A stretch of DNA of 64,000 bases from Synchiropus splendidus (lineage: Eukaryota > Chordata > Actinopteri > Syngnathiformes > Callionymidae): NCBI RefSeq assembly GCF_027744825.2, contig NC_071334.1, positions 62,284,937 to 62,348,936 of the forward strand. The letters are read 5' to 3'. Shown in pieces: positions 1 to 11,301 of this stretch; the first letter of the stretch is position 1; every line of letters starts with the position of its first letter. The position numbers and the translations under genes are program-made. Under the pieces are notes generated by a model, which saw only the letters and a program-made list of their open reading frames with translations, made no database searches and had not been told where the DNA came from.

Positions 1-59
1 CCCTTCTCGGAGGCTCCTTTCTCTTTTCTCTCTTTTGTTGATGTTGATACGCACACGCC

Positions 60-400
60 CATGCATTGACGTCATGCTGCCGCGGCCAATCACTGACTCC
101 GGATCTAGAACCGCAGTTTTACTCAACCCGCCTTGGTTTCACAAAAATAGACGAAACGAGTGTTTAAACCTCAAAATAGCACGCGTTCTACTGTTGTTTT
201 ATAATATATGGCGTTTAAGAAAGGCGAAGCGCTCTGAAGTGACGCGTATAGTTCAGTATCGCTCAGCCGTCGGGTTTGGATTGATGTCTTCACTGACCAA
301 TTGGAGTGCAGACATTTGACAGGTTCAAATAGTCCGCCCAAAATTGGACAATGTAATTGGCTCAAGACTCTGACGCAACCAGCGTTACATATTGGCCTTC
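60..400. promoter_or_regulatory. CRE plus multi-CCAAT promoter-like region
   Basis: A consensus CRE palindrome (TGACGTCA) lies at 67-74 and a CCAAT box at 86-90. A second cluster has CCAATTGG at 297-304 and inverted CCAAT boxes (ATTGG) at 343, 356 and 391. The stretch is richer in CpG than its surroundings. Arrays of CCAAT boxes near a CRE are typical of NF-Y-driven promoters, for example of cell-cycle and histone genes. No coding exon could be tied to it inside the window. It could serve a gene to the left on the minus strand or be an upstream promoter of the cyclin I gene. The motifs are seen; the role is inferred. Confidence 0.4.
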
Positions 401-1359
401 GGGCAGCGTTTTTCACTGCGTACAAAAGCAGAAGAATAAGGGACGCTGCCCATGGTTTACATGCACAGAGCTTTACATGCGGTTAAAACGGTTGGCAGCA
501 TGAGACATTGTAGCTGCTTGTGAAATGAGGTGTTCAGGAAAAAAAAAAAAACATTTCCAAAGTGTGTGTAATGTGTGTATAATAGTGCGTAATAACTTGA
601 GTCGGATGCCGTCCATGGGCCGTTGGTTGCTCAGCCTGTCGTAAAATGATCTGCGTCTAAAATATATCGTGTGTGTGGCCCACCTTCATTTCACCCAAGC
701 TTTGTACATTTTCTTCTCTTTTACATTTTGTTGTATTTGAAGACAACATAAGTAACAAGTAATTGCTGCAAGTGTAAACGTATTTAGTGTATTTAATTTA
801 TTTAATACAGGACTTGCATTTTCATCGTGACATCTGAAAAGAAACCACCCTGTATCCCTTTGTGCACAAAGAACATTAATTTGTCTTGTCATGTAAAGGC
901 TCATATTTTTGTTTTTATTTTTTTCCATCGCATATATTGTGAATATTGTATTGTATATATTGTAAAGCAACCCATGCTCACCTAAAACATCATACTCAAA
1001 AGTGACTCAAAAGTTTTTTCAGAAATTTCCATTTTGGTCTGAGTTCTGACAGGTAATTAAATAGCATGTACTGGGCCATAGAACAATTACATGGAGCAAC
1101 ACTAGTTTTGTTTCCATTCATTACATTAAGAATACTAGTTTAGGTGATTTTAAATCGAAATACAGAAATGCCATGGTCTACCAATCATTATTATCTTAAT
1201 ATCATCTTAAAGTCAGGTATTGTACGACGACAAGAATAGGTAAAACATTTTCCGCGTTGTGAAATGAACTGAACTGTGTCAAAATACGTCCACAACTTTT
1301 TGCATAACAAGAATGTTTTGTCTCATCCGAGGTGTGTTTGGTTTGTTTTCCACTGCGCC

Positions 1360-1480
1360 CGACGTGGGCGGAGCTCGAGTCCTTCCTTCTTCCTCCAGTC
1401 CACTCCGCGGAAGTAGACGTTGTCGTCTATATTCCGTTCTTTTATTTTTATATTTTGCTCCCAACCCAACCAAGATGGAC
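1360..1480 (+). promoter_or_regulatory. ccni: probable cyclin I core promoter
   Basis: A GC-rich patch about 1.1 kb upstream of the cyclin I start-codon exon contains a GC box (GGGCGGAGC), an overlapping half CRE (GACGTGGG) and an ETS-like GCGGAAGT. No clear TATA box is placed upstream of a start site. The position and motifs fit a TATA-less housekeeping promoter, in keeping with the broad expression known for cyclin I. The exact start site cannot be read from sequence. Confidence 0.35.
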
Positions 1481-1583
1481 GACTAAATAAAAGAACGGAC
1501 CCCCAACTTCACCCCTTTAATCATCCTTGAACTGAGTGGACCGGATGAAATCCATCTGTGGTTTTCTCCGCTTCGCAGGGGAG
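1480..1583 (+). other. ccni: possible untranslated first exon of cyclin I
   Basis: The start-codon exon begins at a splice acceptor (2,557), so an upstream untranslated exon is needed. The best donor seen downstream of the GC-rich promoter patch is GGGGAG|GTATGG at 1583/1584. It would give a 5' UTR exon ending at 1,583 and a first intron of about 1 kb. The exon start is a guess. Confidence 0.3.
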
Positions 1584-2202
1584 GTATGGCTCCGGGCTGC
1601 GGCTACGTGCTAACTCAAATGTCTTTGCCGTATACGCTTGTCGCCACTTATGACACAGTAACAATGGTCAAGAACTTGTCATGACCATGATGCCTTTCCA
1701 ACTTTAACAATAAAAGTGAGGTGAAAATGCCACCGACAACAATGATTCGCTGTTGCTCTTTCGAAAGCCTCTATGTTCCTGTTAATAATAGACGGCCTCG
1801 GTAACAGTCTGGACGCACCTGTCTCTGCAAAACACCATTAAATTCGATGTTAAATTGCAATAAACTAACGATGTCACCGCATTATCTGTACTGCTGGTTG
1901 AGCTGGTGACGAACCTGTTATGAAAAGCGACGCTCCTCTGAAACGCCAGCTTCTACAGCATCACCTGCTGAGCTTGACATTGAATCGTGAAAATGTTTAT
2001 GTATCACGTCAAATCATGTCCATCCCTCCGCTGGTCATCTCGAGTTGATCACGAGACATTCACAAGTCAGAGTGATGAGCGCGTCACTGTCTGTGGCTCC
2101 ATGTTTTCAGCGGCCTTATCCCAGCTGGATGTGCTTCAGAAATCGTTGACATCCATGCAAGTCTCTAGTACAATTCACAAGGCGTCATCTTTATTTCAAT
2201 CC

Positions 2203-2244
<42 letters not shown>

Positions 2245-2556
2245 CACATAATGACACCTATGAACTGTCACGTCCATGATTTCAAAGGAGAAGAATGGGG
2301 ATAGCATCTTTATCTGAATTCAATGTTCTACCACTGATTTAACTGACAACATATGATGTGTTGATTTTTGTGATATACTCCATATCCTGTTGGTTGGTAT
2401 CTGTGGCCTTGTATTGCACCATAAAGGCTGCTGACACCATTAGTGTATCAAGCACTCTGTGCCATCAAGGGTGACTTGACATTTTCACGCTGTGTTCTCT
2501 TTTTTTTTTGTTAAATATTTTGTTTTATAAGCTCATATCCTGCGTGATCTCTGCAG
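1584..2556 (+). other. ccni: probable cyclin I intron 1
   Basis: No coding exon is seen. It contains a (TA)n microsatellite at 2209-2241 and otherwise unremarkable sequence. It is an intron only if the proposed untranslated exon is right. Confidence 0.3.
2209..2241. repeat. (TA)n microsatellite
   Basis: About 16 uninterrupted TA units inside the probable first intron of cyclin I. Confidence 0.95.
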
Positions 2557-2716
2557 GTAGCTGTATCCAGTGGCGAGGTAGGCTCTGTCAGGGCAGGACA
2601 CCATGAAGTGGGCCGAACCCTGGGGACCCCAGAGGCTGTCTTTTCTTCTAGAAAAGGCTGCTTCTATGGAAGCCAACATGTGGAAGGCATACGTGCCAAA
2701 GAAGCCTTCCACACTG
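2557..2716 (+). CDS. ccni: cyclin I exon with start codon (coding 2603-2716)
   Basis: The exon runs from the acceptor CTCTGCAG to the donor ACACTG|GTGAGT. It includes 46 nt of 5' UTR, the ATG at 2603 and 38 complete codons (phase 0). The protein starts [19 protein letters not shown], aligned with the human [19 protein letters not shown] start, which decides the start codon. This part precedes the cyclin box and resembles the N-terminal helix seen in cyclin G/I proteins. Confidence 0.93.
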
Positions 2717-5700
2717 GTGAGTGTCATCCTCATTACACTATTTTACGACTTGCTTAACATCGCTGTTACTCAACTGTCATGTTTATTCAGTGTTTTTTAT
2801 TGTTATCCCAACCTTTTGTCAGAGAAGAAAATTAAGACGTCTTAGAAATAAAATTCACTCAGTGTTTTGATAGAGACATTATCAACCACTGTAATTGTTT
2901 GTCATGACGAACTGCTCATCGTCACTTATCTGGCCGAGGTGGGAGCAGCATGCCTCTTCAGTTGCTGAAGAGACCAGAAGATTGAGTGTGTAAAAGGAAT
3001 GAAATCTCTAAGATAATAATATGCAGACTGATTATGTTTGATGTGAGTTCAAAGTTTATTAGAATGGTTCTGCCTCCTATAAGGTGTGTGTAAGGGAACA
3101 TATGTCAGAGATGGGAGACTGCAACTTGGATTCGAGTCACACTTAAGTCAGACCCAGTAGGGACTTAGTTTGGTGATGGCAAATATAGCAGCGAGTGGCC
3201 AAGTGATATGTCAGTGAATGTACAATGAAGAATGCTGCATCGACAGCGTCAAGTTTATCAGACATCTGAAAACACATTGTGATAAGTCAGCTGCATAAAA
3301 GGGTGCAGCATTAGCATTCGCACCAGTGAACTGTCAGCAAACGTACTGTCACACAGAGACAGAGTTGGTCGTGCCCGCACAGGTTCTGTGTTGGATAGAC
3401 CTTTCAATTGCACGGATGCAGCATTTTCAGTCATAGTATCTGATACCGGGCAGCTGATCAGCTACATAACCATGACATCCCGTCTGTCCCGTCTGATCTC
3501 TCCGGAAAAGTCGTCCCATCACAACACTAGCATCACACTAGAGAGTGCTGCTCATTCGGCTTCAGCTGGTCCTTATTCGAAATATTACTGTTTAGATAAT
3601 ATAATTAATATTATTTACCTAGTCCATCTTCAGCAACTCTTCCGTTAAAATACAAAGGAAATGATCATCGAACACGAAAGCCTAATTGTTTGCAGCATCC
3701 GCACGTTTCATGTTAAACCAGACAGCTGGTAAAAGGATACATCAATATAGTATTTAAAAACAATCAGTATGGCTCCTGATGATGATGTCATAGACATGCT
3801 TTGATATGATGCAACAATGCAAATCGTAGGAAGCTCATAGTCAGACTGGAAATCATAGTAAGCTTGTTCCAATTACAAATCAGATTTGTGACCTGAGACT
3901 TGAGACTTGACTTGGTCTTGGACAAAAAAATGACTTCTGAGTGTCTCTGGATTATATACTCTATATACACTACAGAGTCTTAATTCCTCGGTTTTAAGAT
4001 GTGAAGCTAATTCCATTTATTAGAATTGTTGAGAATTCCTCTCACTGCAGCGCCGCTTTGGTAGCTGCCGGGGTAATTGCAATAGTCACGTAAGTTCAGT
4101 CGTGAATAGCAGTTACGCATGTTCATTTTTCCACTCATCGAACGTTCTGGAAGTCACTGATGATGTTAGTTTCAGTTCTCTTACATATATTGTAAACAGT
4201 CATCGCGAACTGCATTGTTGCTGCATGTGTGGTGATGAGTGTGGAGCTGGCGAAGTCCACTTCAACTACGCTTCGGTTGTTTAGAGGTACGGAGCAGTGC
4301 AGTCTCCGTTGCCGTGTTGCGCTATGCTGTTTGCGTCTGTGTCCTGTGAAGCAGGGTGAAACAGTTGTGTGTTTGGGATTGTTTACATGTCAACGATGAC
4401 ATCTCTGATCTGAATGACGCAGTTTGCGCATTGCACTACCGTTTTATACAGTACTGATCTCACTACAGTTATGTTGTTTATAGAAACTTCCTGGTGATCA
4501 TTACACCCATCTGTGGAAATAAAAGTTTGGATTTATCTCAAGACTCCAGTTCTCTGACCGGAACTGTGCAGTGGTCACTATCCCATTCACCAGCAACCAC
4601 AGGGTTAAAACCCAACCAGAATGTGAAATGTAATTTCTAATTTCTTATGATAATAGTAATGATTACAAACATTACAAACATAAAATTATTTTTAGGTTGC
4701 AATCATTAATGTCCCTTAGAAGTTTTGTTCGTTCTCTCCACTACCAAAATATTGACTGTTACCATATTTCCGTTTGTGTGTCTTACGTCTCATGTTCAAA
4801 ACTTGAAAATCGAGTTTTCCCTGCTTGAAAAAACAGATCTAATATTAGTTGTTTTACCAGGTCGGAGCCACGATGCAGGTCGCTCTGCGGCAGCAAGAAG
4901 CAGTCAAAGTTGAGTCGCGCTACATAGAGCTAGAAATACTTCAAGATGCCAACACATTAATGACTGTTGAGGGTTCACTTGTTAGTTCGCTTGTATTGTA
5001 TTTCCCTTCACGTGGTGACAATATTTAGTTTTCCCCTGTACTGTCAAACCAGGGAACTTCTCCTACTGAGTATCTCTATTTTTATTTATTAATGTACCCG
5101 TAATACATTTCCTTCTTTAGTATTTATTGGTATTTGTTATTAGGAAAACATTTCTCTATGAGGTAGTCACTAATAGTAACTAATAAACTCAGCTATTCCC
5201 GTGTTCAGTTCAGATTTGGTTCCATTTCATTTGTATTGGACAGTGGTGACATGGCTGAAGATGAAGTGATTTTCATATGTTGCCAGGTTGCATCATAAAG
5301 AGAGATAACAGTCATGACTCAACTGAGAGTCGCCCTGCTTGCTTGCCACAGCGCACGTCCTTGCATGATCTCAACGTTTGTCATATCGCATTATCCCTAC
5401 TGAATTAGTACCCTGTCAGATGTTGTTTTGTGTGTAATTTGCTCCAAACAACAGTGATAATGACTGTTTTGTGCGCAGTTGCCAATAGTAGCAACCTCAG
5501 TTTAGAAGACAATATTTAGTTTTTGTGTATCCACATGTTCTGTATTAACAGGGAAATGCTGCAAAGTGTAGCCTTGACTATCAGTAATCGGCAATTTACG
5601 AGAAGCCAACAAACTGAAACTGCATTGGACTTTGTCCGGGACTTTTTGTTTAAAGGAGAAGCTACAGTTTCAGTTTGACAGTGACATCAGGGAATTCCAG

Positions 5701-8557
5701 GGCACTTGACAGCAATCATGCTATCAACCCTGAGTGGAGATTTAATGTTGCAATAAGACGTCATCTGCCCTCTTGAGATAGCTCACATTAACTGGTTGTT
5801 TTTATGATATTATTTTTTGTGAATTACAGCAGCAAAATGTTGAGCTAAGCCTTGGCCTTACTTGAGAAAAAAAAGGCCCATGATGGTCAAAGAAATGGTC
5901 TGTTTGTGTCATCTAAATTTGCAGTTGTAGAAGCTCTTTCAGACATAAAGTATGCTCAGACTAGTTTTAGGCATGTGAGTAATTCAGAGTGAGAAGTGGA
6001 ACTCATTTGCAACCTGACAAACTAGATCTTTTACGGATGTGTTTTTCAAATTACACTGCTCCGATTTTTCCGGTGTTGTCCTGAATCTAGTATGAGGACA
6101 AGCTGCAAGTGGGACAGTTGTTTTTAGTCTGGACTGGGTGAAGCGCTTCAAATTGCAGTTCACTTGGCGAGTATGGCCTGTTGAACTGTGACCTTTGACC
6201 AGTCTCTAGACATACAACCTGGTTACCTTACCAACATGCTTGTTTAACACAGGCTGTAATGTCTGAAAAAGTTTTGGTCATCTGTTAACATCCAGATAGT
6301 ATAGTATATTATGTTATGTAGTGTAGTTTATATATATATAATACAATACATACATGCATCTTTGGTAGTATTTTATCACCCCCTCTCCCCTATGGTTGAT
6401 TGCATGTGATATGAGCCTTTGTAATTACATAATCTGGAAAATGACTGAGTGCTGTCTGATGTTACTGAACCATGCCCCATGTTTACTAGTGTCGTCCAGA
6501 GCCAAAAACATCAGGCATGTTTATGTAATGACCAGAAGTGACTCCCGACTCAACTGTTGGAAATCCACTTGTGCCAACTCTTCTGAACCTCTTTGAGAAG
6601 GCATCTTACGGTGGAAACCGAATGGAATTCCTGGAATATCTGCCTGCACATGTTTTTTTTTTCCATTCAGCTGTTTCTCTCATCAGTGGACATTTGTCAG
6701 TGGTCTTCCACTCGTTTGCCAACAAATATGTGAGAGGATCAGATCCGCTCCTGTCTGTGTCCCTGTCCTCTCCTGCAGGGCATATTGGGCCAAATGTTTG
6801 CCTGAAATAGCAGAGCTGTTGTTGATGTTGTTGGTGTTTGTGTACAGCCTTTTTCCTATCTCAGTTGGAACGTTGTTGATTTGGTTCGGAACTTATTTGG
6901 GCCTTGCTGCTGTTATGACTGCATTGCAGTGATTATGTTTAACTATTACTGCATTTGTTGTATGCTAGGTTTGGCCTGTGTTTTACCCTCAGTAGCTATG
7001 ACTTACATTTAAAGCCAAATGTTTCCTCTGAAACCGAACATGATCTAGTTCGACATGTTTCCAAACACTTGCACACATCAGGTAGTGTAACACTTGCTGT
7101 CTTCTAGGATACAGACATCTCCCCGGCTCAGCGGGATGAAGCTGTGCGCTGGCTGACGGAGCTCCATGGCCGACTGCTGCTCTACCCAGAAACTCTGGTG
7201 TTAGCTGTTAGCATCCTGGACCGCTTCCTCGCTTCCATCAAGGTTAGTATTTCGCCGCCGTTTGCTGATTGGCTACTTCATTGTTATAAACGTTTTATGC
7301 TGCTTCCTTTGATCAGTTTTAAAGCTGTGAAATCTGATTCTCATTGTAAATTCATTCTTCAAATTCATATATTGTGACGTCACCTGGCGGCAGCCATCCT
7401 GTGCTACATAACTTTTTCAGATGTTTATCTGATCAGCTGGAGACATTCGACCTTATCTCGGAAACAACAACGCTGATGATACCCATCGCAATTTTGTCCA
7501 AAGGAAATGTTGATAGAATATGACCTTGAACCTCAACTTGTAGAATTATACAGGTGAATCTGAAGCTTGTAAAAACGGTCATTACTGTAGCCCTCTAGAC
7601 GTGTACAGACAAGGCTCACCAGCACAAACAAGATGGCAGCACCAACCAATGTAACGCAAAGTGTATGGTACTTGAGTCATGAATATTTGTGCCCTGTTCA
7701 TTTGGATTTACCCATGTCTTGTATGTATCTTTTGTGATCCAATAATGGGATCCAGTTTGTTTCGGATAGTTGGATTTGTGGTCTGTGAAGCCTGACAATG
7801 ACAAGAACCTACCAAACCTGAGAGACAGAAACAGCAAGGCTGTTGTTTTTCTAGTGCTCGACAAAACAGCTGACTGAGTGATGACGTGCACCAGTCGTCA
7901 TTGCTGTGCAAGAACAAGCAGGGAGTGCTCGGTCTGCGTGTCCTGCTGGGGCACGGCGTCCTGCTCGTTCGCACAGTCATGGTAGAAGCTGTTCCCGGAT
8001 TATCTAGAACATGATTTCCCTGATAGCAGTGTGTATGTGTCATGTTTTTCTGACCTTCTGATTCAGACTTGGGGCGTTGAATAGTTTCTTTGCGTATTGT
8101 AAAGTGCCCTCCATGGTCGGTCTGTCTATGACTTGGCCACAGTCTATTTTAAAGTTTTTAGTGCTCATCTACGCCTCGACAAATCGGAGTAGCTGTGTGT
8201 CACAACACAATAAGTGACTCTGCAGTTTGTGGAAGTAGTTTACACTGTATTAATCCCATCCATCATAAGCTAACTTTTTGGTCAGTCTCATCATAACAAT
8301 TTGTCATGTATTCTACATGATCTCAGTGGGTTTTATTTACTGGCCACCACCACATTTATCTGACAGAAATGTAATCTGACCTCAAAGAAGCATGAAAAAT
8401 AAGATGTTGCTTACAGCAGTGCATTCCTCTATAGCTTTGCTGGTCTGGCGTGTATGTACATACGTCTGTGACGCTTTATATAGGAGCAATGTAATCTCCC
8501 AGTTCGTTTAAGGTGAGAACTTTGGTCATGTAAGACCTTCTAAATGGCTTGTGCTAC

Positions 8558-8595
<38 letters not shown>

Positions 8596-10791
8596 GTTTT
8601 GCATATGTTGAAAATGACACATTTCACTCACAATGCCATTTTAACATGCTATATTGCTGTTGAAGCTGCTACTTTGTTAGAGTGAACATTGCGCCCCACA
8701 TTATTAAATCCGTATTTCTTATTGGTCTCCAGGCCCGTCCAAAGTACCTGCGCTGCATCGCCATCGCCTGCTTCTTCCTGGCTGCCAAGACCTGTGAGGA
8801 GGATGAGGTGAACACTCATTGGTTTATCCAGTATAGTTATAAAACCTGGGAGTCGGATTGAGGACTGCGCCGTTAGGTTCTTACATTTGAGGATTCCACT
8901 CCACCCAGCTAGTTGAAATGCATCGCACAGCTTGTGTTTGGAAATGATTGAACGTGTTGTGTTTTGTGTGTCAGTGTGTTCCCTCTCTGAAGGAGCTGGC
9001 TGACTCCAGCAGCTGTGGCTGTTCACCATCGGAGATCTTGAGGATGGAAAGGATCATCCTTGACAAACTCAACTGGGATCTGCACACTGCCACGCCGCTC
9101 GAATTCCTGCAAATCGTATGTCTGGAGCTCACTTTCACAAGAAATACACTCAGCGTGTTTGAGAGCGTTTCAGAGCTCACACGAGCCCTATTTATATGCC
9201 TGTTAGCACGGTGACACCCTGTAGACTGTGCGATACAATGATGTCCATCTGATAATTTGCTTTAACAAATAAGCCTAAATCGAATCTAATCTACATGACA
9301 TGTTACGTTCTACATTATTTCTGCTCTCACAAAAGTTAAAGGATCATGGGATTCATGACGTCCTGCACTGTAGTGACGGACCAGATGGAGCAACTTTTTG
9401 CCCGTGGCTAACTAAGATCATGTAATATCAACAAGTGTCTGGATGTGAGGGAGAGGAACCTTTCCTAAGACCACAGTAGCATCTTGACTGAAAGACTGCG
9501 CTAGTATGTTTTTGTAAACATTCATTAGGTATAAGTTACAGTACATACAAATGTTTAAAATGCGATGACTGAATGAAAGTGACCCTCCAGATAGCAGAAT
9601 AACATTGCACCTTTTTGTCAATAAATGTCTTTGACGATTCTGCAGTTTAAACACTTGAATCCTGTAAATCCTGGCAGAGGCATGACATTGTTTTCATTTC
9701 CACAGTACCATGCGATGGTCCTGTCATGCCCTTGTGAGTATTTGGACTCTGTTTTGGGAATGAACCGCTCTCAGCATCTCGCCCTCCTCACACGCCAACT
9801 CTACCTTTGTATGGCTGACAACACACTCATGCAGGTGAAGACACTCATGCTGGGACGACTTCACCCTGGATGCTTTGTGTATTCTGACTGTGGTTAACTA
9901 TTTTGCGTAGCTCAGAGGATCCATGCTGGCGCTGGCCCTCATCACCCTGGACCTGGAGTCCTGCTGTCCCGACTGGTTGGCTCTCACAATCAAGCTTTTA
10001 AAAAAATCACAGGTGTGCAGTAATAAGACACTCTTTGACGTCCGCTCTTGCCCGTCTTCACCGCTTGCTTTTCCCCCTCAGATTGACACAGCTGAGCTGA
10101 TTCATAGCCGAGAGCTGGTAGCTTGTAGTTTGTCCATGCCAAGATCTTCACTGCCTCCTAACGCAGTCTACATCTACCAGCACAGTCAGAGTCCAGGTCT
10201 TCTGCCGCGTCAGGTTCAGGAAGCCTCCTCTCTTGGTAGACTGAAGTCTTCTAATGTTGCTGGAGTCAGTCCGTCTCAACTTTTTCATTTCTCATTCTGT
10301 TTTTTTAACCCCCCCAGGGACCAGGAGCGAAGCTACCACAGCCCAGCAACAGACACCTGCTGGAGCTGAGGGTCATCAGAACTCTTCCACCACTGAGATC
10401 AGCCTCCCAGCTCTTCTGTCTCCGCCAAAACATCACAGACATCCAAACTACCTGCAGAAAGTCTCCCTGCGCTGCAAAGCATCAACCAAGCGCAAGGTAA
10501 TGTTTTCTGGTCCCTCGATGATGTCGCCAAGCCTCACTGTGCATCGAATTAAATGTCTGTCTCTTCGGTCAGGTGGAGGAGATGGAGGTGGACGACTTCT
10601 TTGACTGCATCAAACGGCTCTACAATGAAGATATCAGCGTGACGTACAACATCACCGTCCGTGAAGGGGCTGAAGCTCTGGTGGGGGCCATCGCAGGAGG
10701 AGAAGGAGAGGCTGCCGTTTGCAGTGTCCAGTCCCAACCAGGAGGCGCCTCCTCTCCCTGCCCTCCTCTGCAACCAGCCAGCGCCTCCTAG
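2603..10791 (+). CDS. ccni: cyclin I (complete gene, nine coding exons)
   Basis: Joined coding exons are 2603-2716, 7108-7242, 8733-8807, 8975-9115, 9706-9834, 9911-10012, 10082-10235, 10318-10496 and 10573-10791, about 415 aa against 377 in human cyclin I. The N-terminus carries the cyclin I signature [10 protein letters not shown] cyclin box spans about residues 40-200 with [19 protein letters not shown] and [20 protein letters not shown]. The C-terminus has [20 protein letters not shown] and ends in the family's SSPCPPLQP motif. Cyclin I is an atypical cyclin of post-mitotic cells, known in mammals as a CDK5 activator with a pro-survival role in podocytes and neurons. All junctions are GT-AG and in phase. 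Teleosts also have ccni2, and I cannot settle the paralogue without a tree. The segment at residues 260-335 is divergent and Ser/Pro/Gln-rich. Confidence 0.95.
2717..7107 (+). other. ccni: cyclin I long intron
   Basis: This 4.4-kb intron holds a hAT-like relic at about 3,100-3,930. The rest (3,930-7,107) has no recognisable exon; open frames there are short and lack family resemblance. A short (TA)n run is near 6,330. Confidence 0.8.
3100..3930. mobile_element. degenerate hAT-like DNA transposon relic
   Basis: The left part has AGAGATGGGAGACTGCAACTTGG followed by repeated 'aagtca/gagtca' words, and the right part (3,890-3,925) has GACTTGAGACTTGACTTGG. These ACTTG-rich ends are typical of a common teleost hAT group. 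Between them a frame reads [15 protein letters not shown], resembling the end of a BED zinc finger, then stop codons. It is therefore a dead copy. Clean terminal inverted repeats and a target duplication were not found, so the borders are approximate. Confidence 0.4.
7108..7242 (+). CDS. ccni: cyclin I exon, cyclin box first part
   Basis: Forty-five codons in phase 0, acceptor TTCTAG, donor ATCAAG|GTTAGT. It encodes [16 protein letters not shown] and [18 protein letters not shown], the first helices of the cyclin box. The RDEAVRWL segment corresponds to the conserved region that contributes to CDK contact in cyclins. The intron before it (2,717-7,107) is the longest in the gene. Confidence 0.93.
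7243..8732 (+). other. ccni: cyclin I intron
   Basis: This 1.5-kb intron holds no exon. It contains a (TA)n run at 8561-8592. A CRE-like TGACGTCA lies near 7,376 in sequence that may be an unrecognised repeat. Confidence 0.8.
8561..8592. repeat. (TA)n microsatellite
   Basis: About 16 TA units in a cyclin I intron, about 140 nt upstream of an exon. Confidence 0.95.
8733..8807 (+). CDS. ccni: cyclin I exon, cyclin box middle
   Basis: Twenty-five codons in phase 0 between acceptor TCTCCAG and donor GATGAG|GTGAAC. It encodes [20 protein letters not shown], the hydrophobic helix of the cyclin box followed by the acidic EEDE. Human cyclin I has nearly the same helix ([18 protein letters not shown]). 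Confidence 0.94.
8975..9115 (+). CDS. ccni: cyclin I exon, most conserved block
   Basis: Forty-seven codons in phase 0 between acceptor GTGTCAG and donor CAAATC|GTATGT. The run from [20 protein letters not shown] to PLEF is almost identical to human cyclin I. It forms the end of the first cyclin fold and is the strongest single piece of identification in the gene. Confidence 0.95.
9706..9834 (+). CDS. ccni: cyclin I exon, second cyclin fold start
   Basis: Forty-three codons in phase 0, acceptor TTTCCACAG, donor ATGCAG|GTGAAG. It encodes [18 protein letters not shown] then [20 protein letters not shown], matching human SQHLAVLTKQLLHCMACNQL. Its first part is more divergent than the preceding exon. 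Confidence 0.92.
9911..10012 (+). CDS. ccni: cyclin I exon, second cyclin fold end
   Basis: Thirty-four codons in phase 0, acceptor TGCGTAG, donor TCACAG|GTGTGC. It encodes [16 protein letters not shown] and [15 protein letters not shown], matching human [15 protein letters not shown] and PDWLSLTIELLQKAQ. The flanking introns are only 76 and 69 nt, in keeping with compact teleost introns. Confidence 0.92.
10082..10235 (+). CDS. ccni: cyclin I exon with uncertain donor
   Basis: The acceptor CCCCTCAG is clear. The exon encodes [14 protein letters not shown] and [11 protein letters not shown], matching human QLIHCRELVAHHLS and SSLPLNSVYVY. To join the next exon in frame the donor must leave one base. 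Two sites do so: CTTG|GTAGAC after 10,235 and CCAG|GTCTTC after 10,196, giving proteins of 415 or 402 aa. Reading on without splicing reaches a TGA at 10,368-10,370. I prefer 10,235 on splice-site likeness, with low certainty. Confidence 0.75.
10318..10496 (+). CDS. ccni: cyclin I exon, divergent Ser/Gln-rich segment
   Basis: The acceptor has a long pyrimidine tract ending CCCCCCAG; the donor is CGCAAG|GTAATG. Two bases complete a split glycine codon and 59 codons follow. They read [18 protein letters not shown], a Ser/Thr/Pro-rich linker, and end in KASTKRK, matching human KQTSTKRK just before VEEMEVDDF. The basic TKRK may serve nuclear targeting; that is inference. Confidence 0.85.
10573..10791 (+). 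CDS. ccni: cyclin I last coding exon with stop codon
   Basis: The exon starts after TTCGGTCAG and codes 72 residues before the TAG at 10,789-10,791. [20 protein letters not shown] and the terminal SSPCPPLQP match human cyclin I ([20 protein letters not shown] and ASPCPPLQP). The linker between them is Gly/Glu-rich and differs from human. The acidic first part and Pro-rich end are conserved features of unknown detailed function. Confidence 0.95.
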   Translation: MEEMEVDDFFDCIKRLYNEDISVTYNITVREGAEALVGAIAGGEGEAAVCSVQSQPGGASSPCPPLQPASAS

Positions 10792-11295
10792 AGACCAAAT
10801 ACACAACTGCTCTTCAAAAGCACCTGAACTCTGAAATCATTGACCTCTCAACTCCTGTTTGATCGAAACCTTGATATAAACATTTTGACACGGCTCAGTG
10901 TTACCACTTGCACAAGAATGAAGTGAGGCAGCTCAGGGAGGTGAATGATTTCAGCAGCTCAGGATTGGTGGGGGGTTGAGCCGGACCACCTGCCATGATC
11001 CTCTGCAGCTACAAAACAGAGCTAAAAAAAAAAAACTTAAATGAGAAAAATATCAAAAAATGTTGCTATATCTTTATTTATTCAATTCTGTAAACAGAAA
11101 CACAAAATAATAATTTAAAAAAGCAAACAAAAAACAATGAAGTTGTAAAAAAACACTGTCTATGTCCACTTCTTTAACAACTGACTCATCTTATCAGAAG
11201 CCGTCCACCTTTTCTGCATGTTGCATTTGACAGTCTTTTGTTTTTATCATCGTAGCACAGCTTCCTCTGTTACATTGGACTGAAAATAGCATTTG

Positions 11296-11301
11296 AATAA
11301 A
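11296..11301 (+). terminator. ccni: polyadenylation signal, proximal
   Basis: AATAAA about 505 nt after the cyclin I stop codon, in TTGAATAAATGC. Confidence 0.45.
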
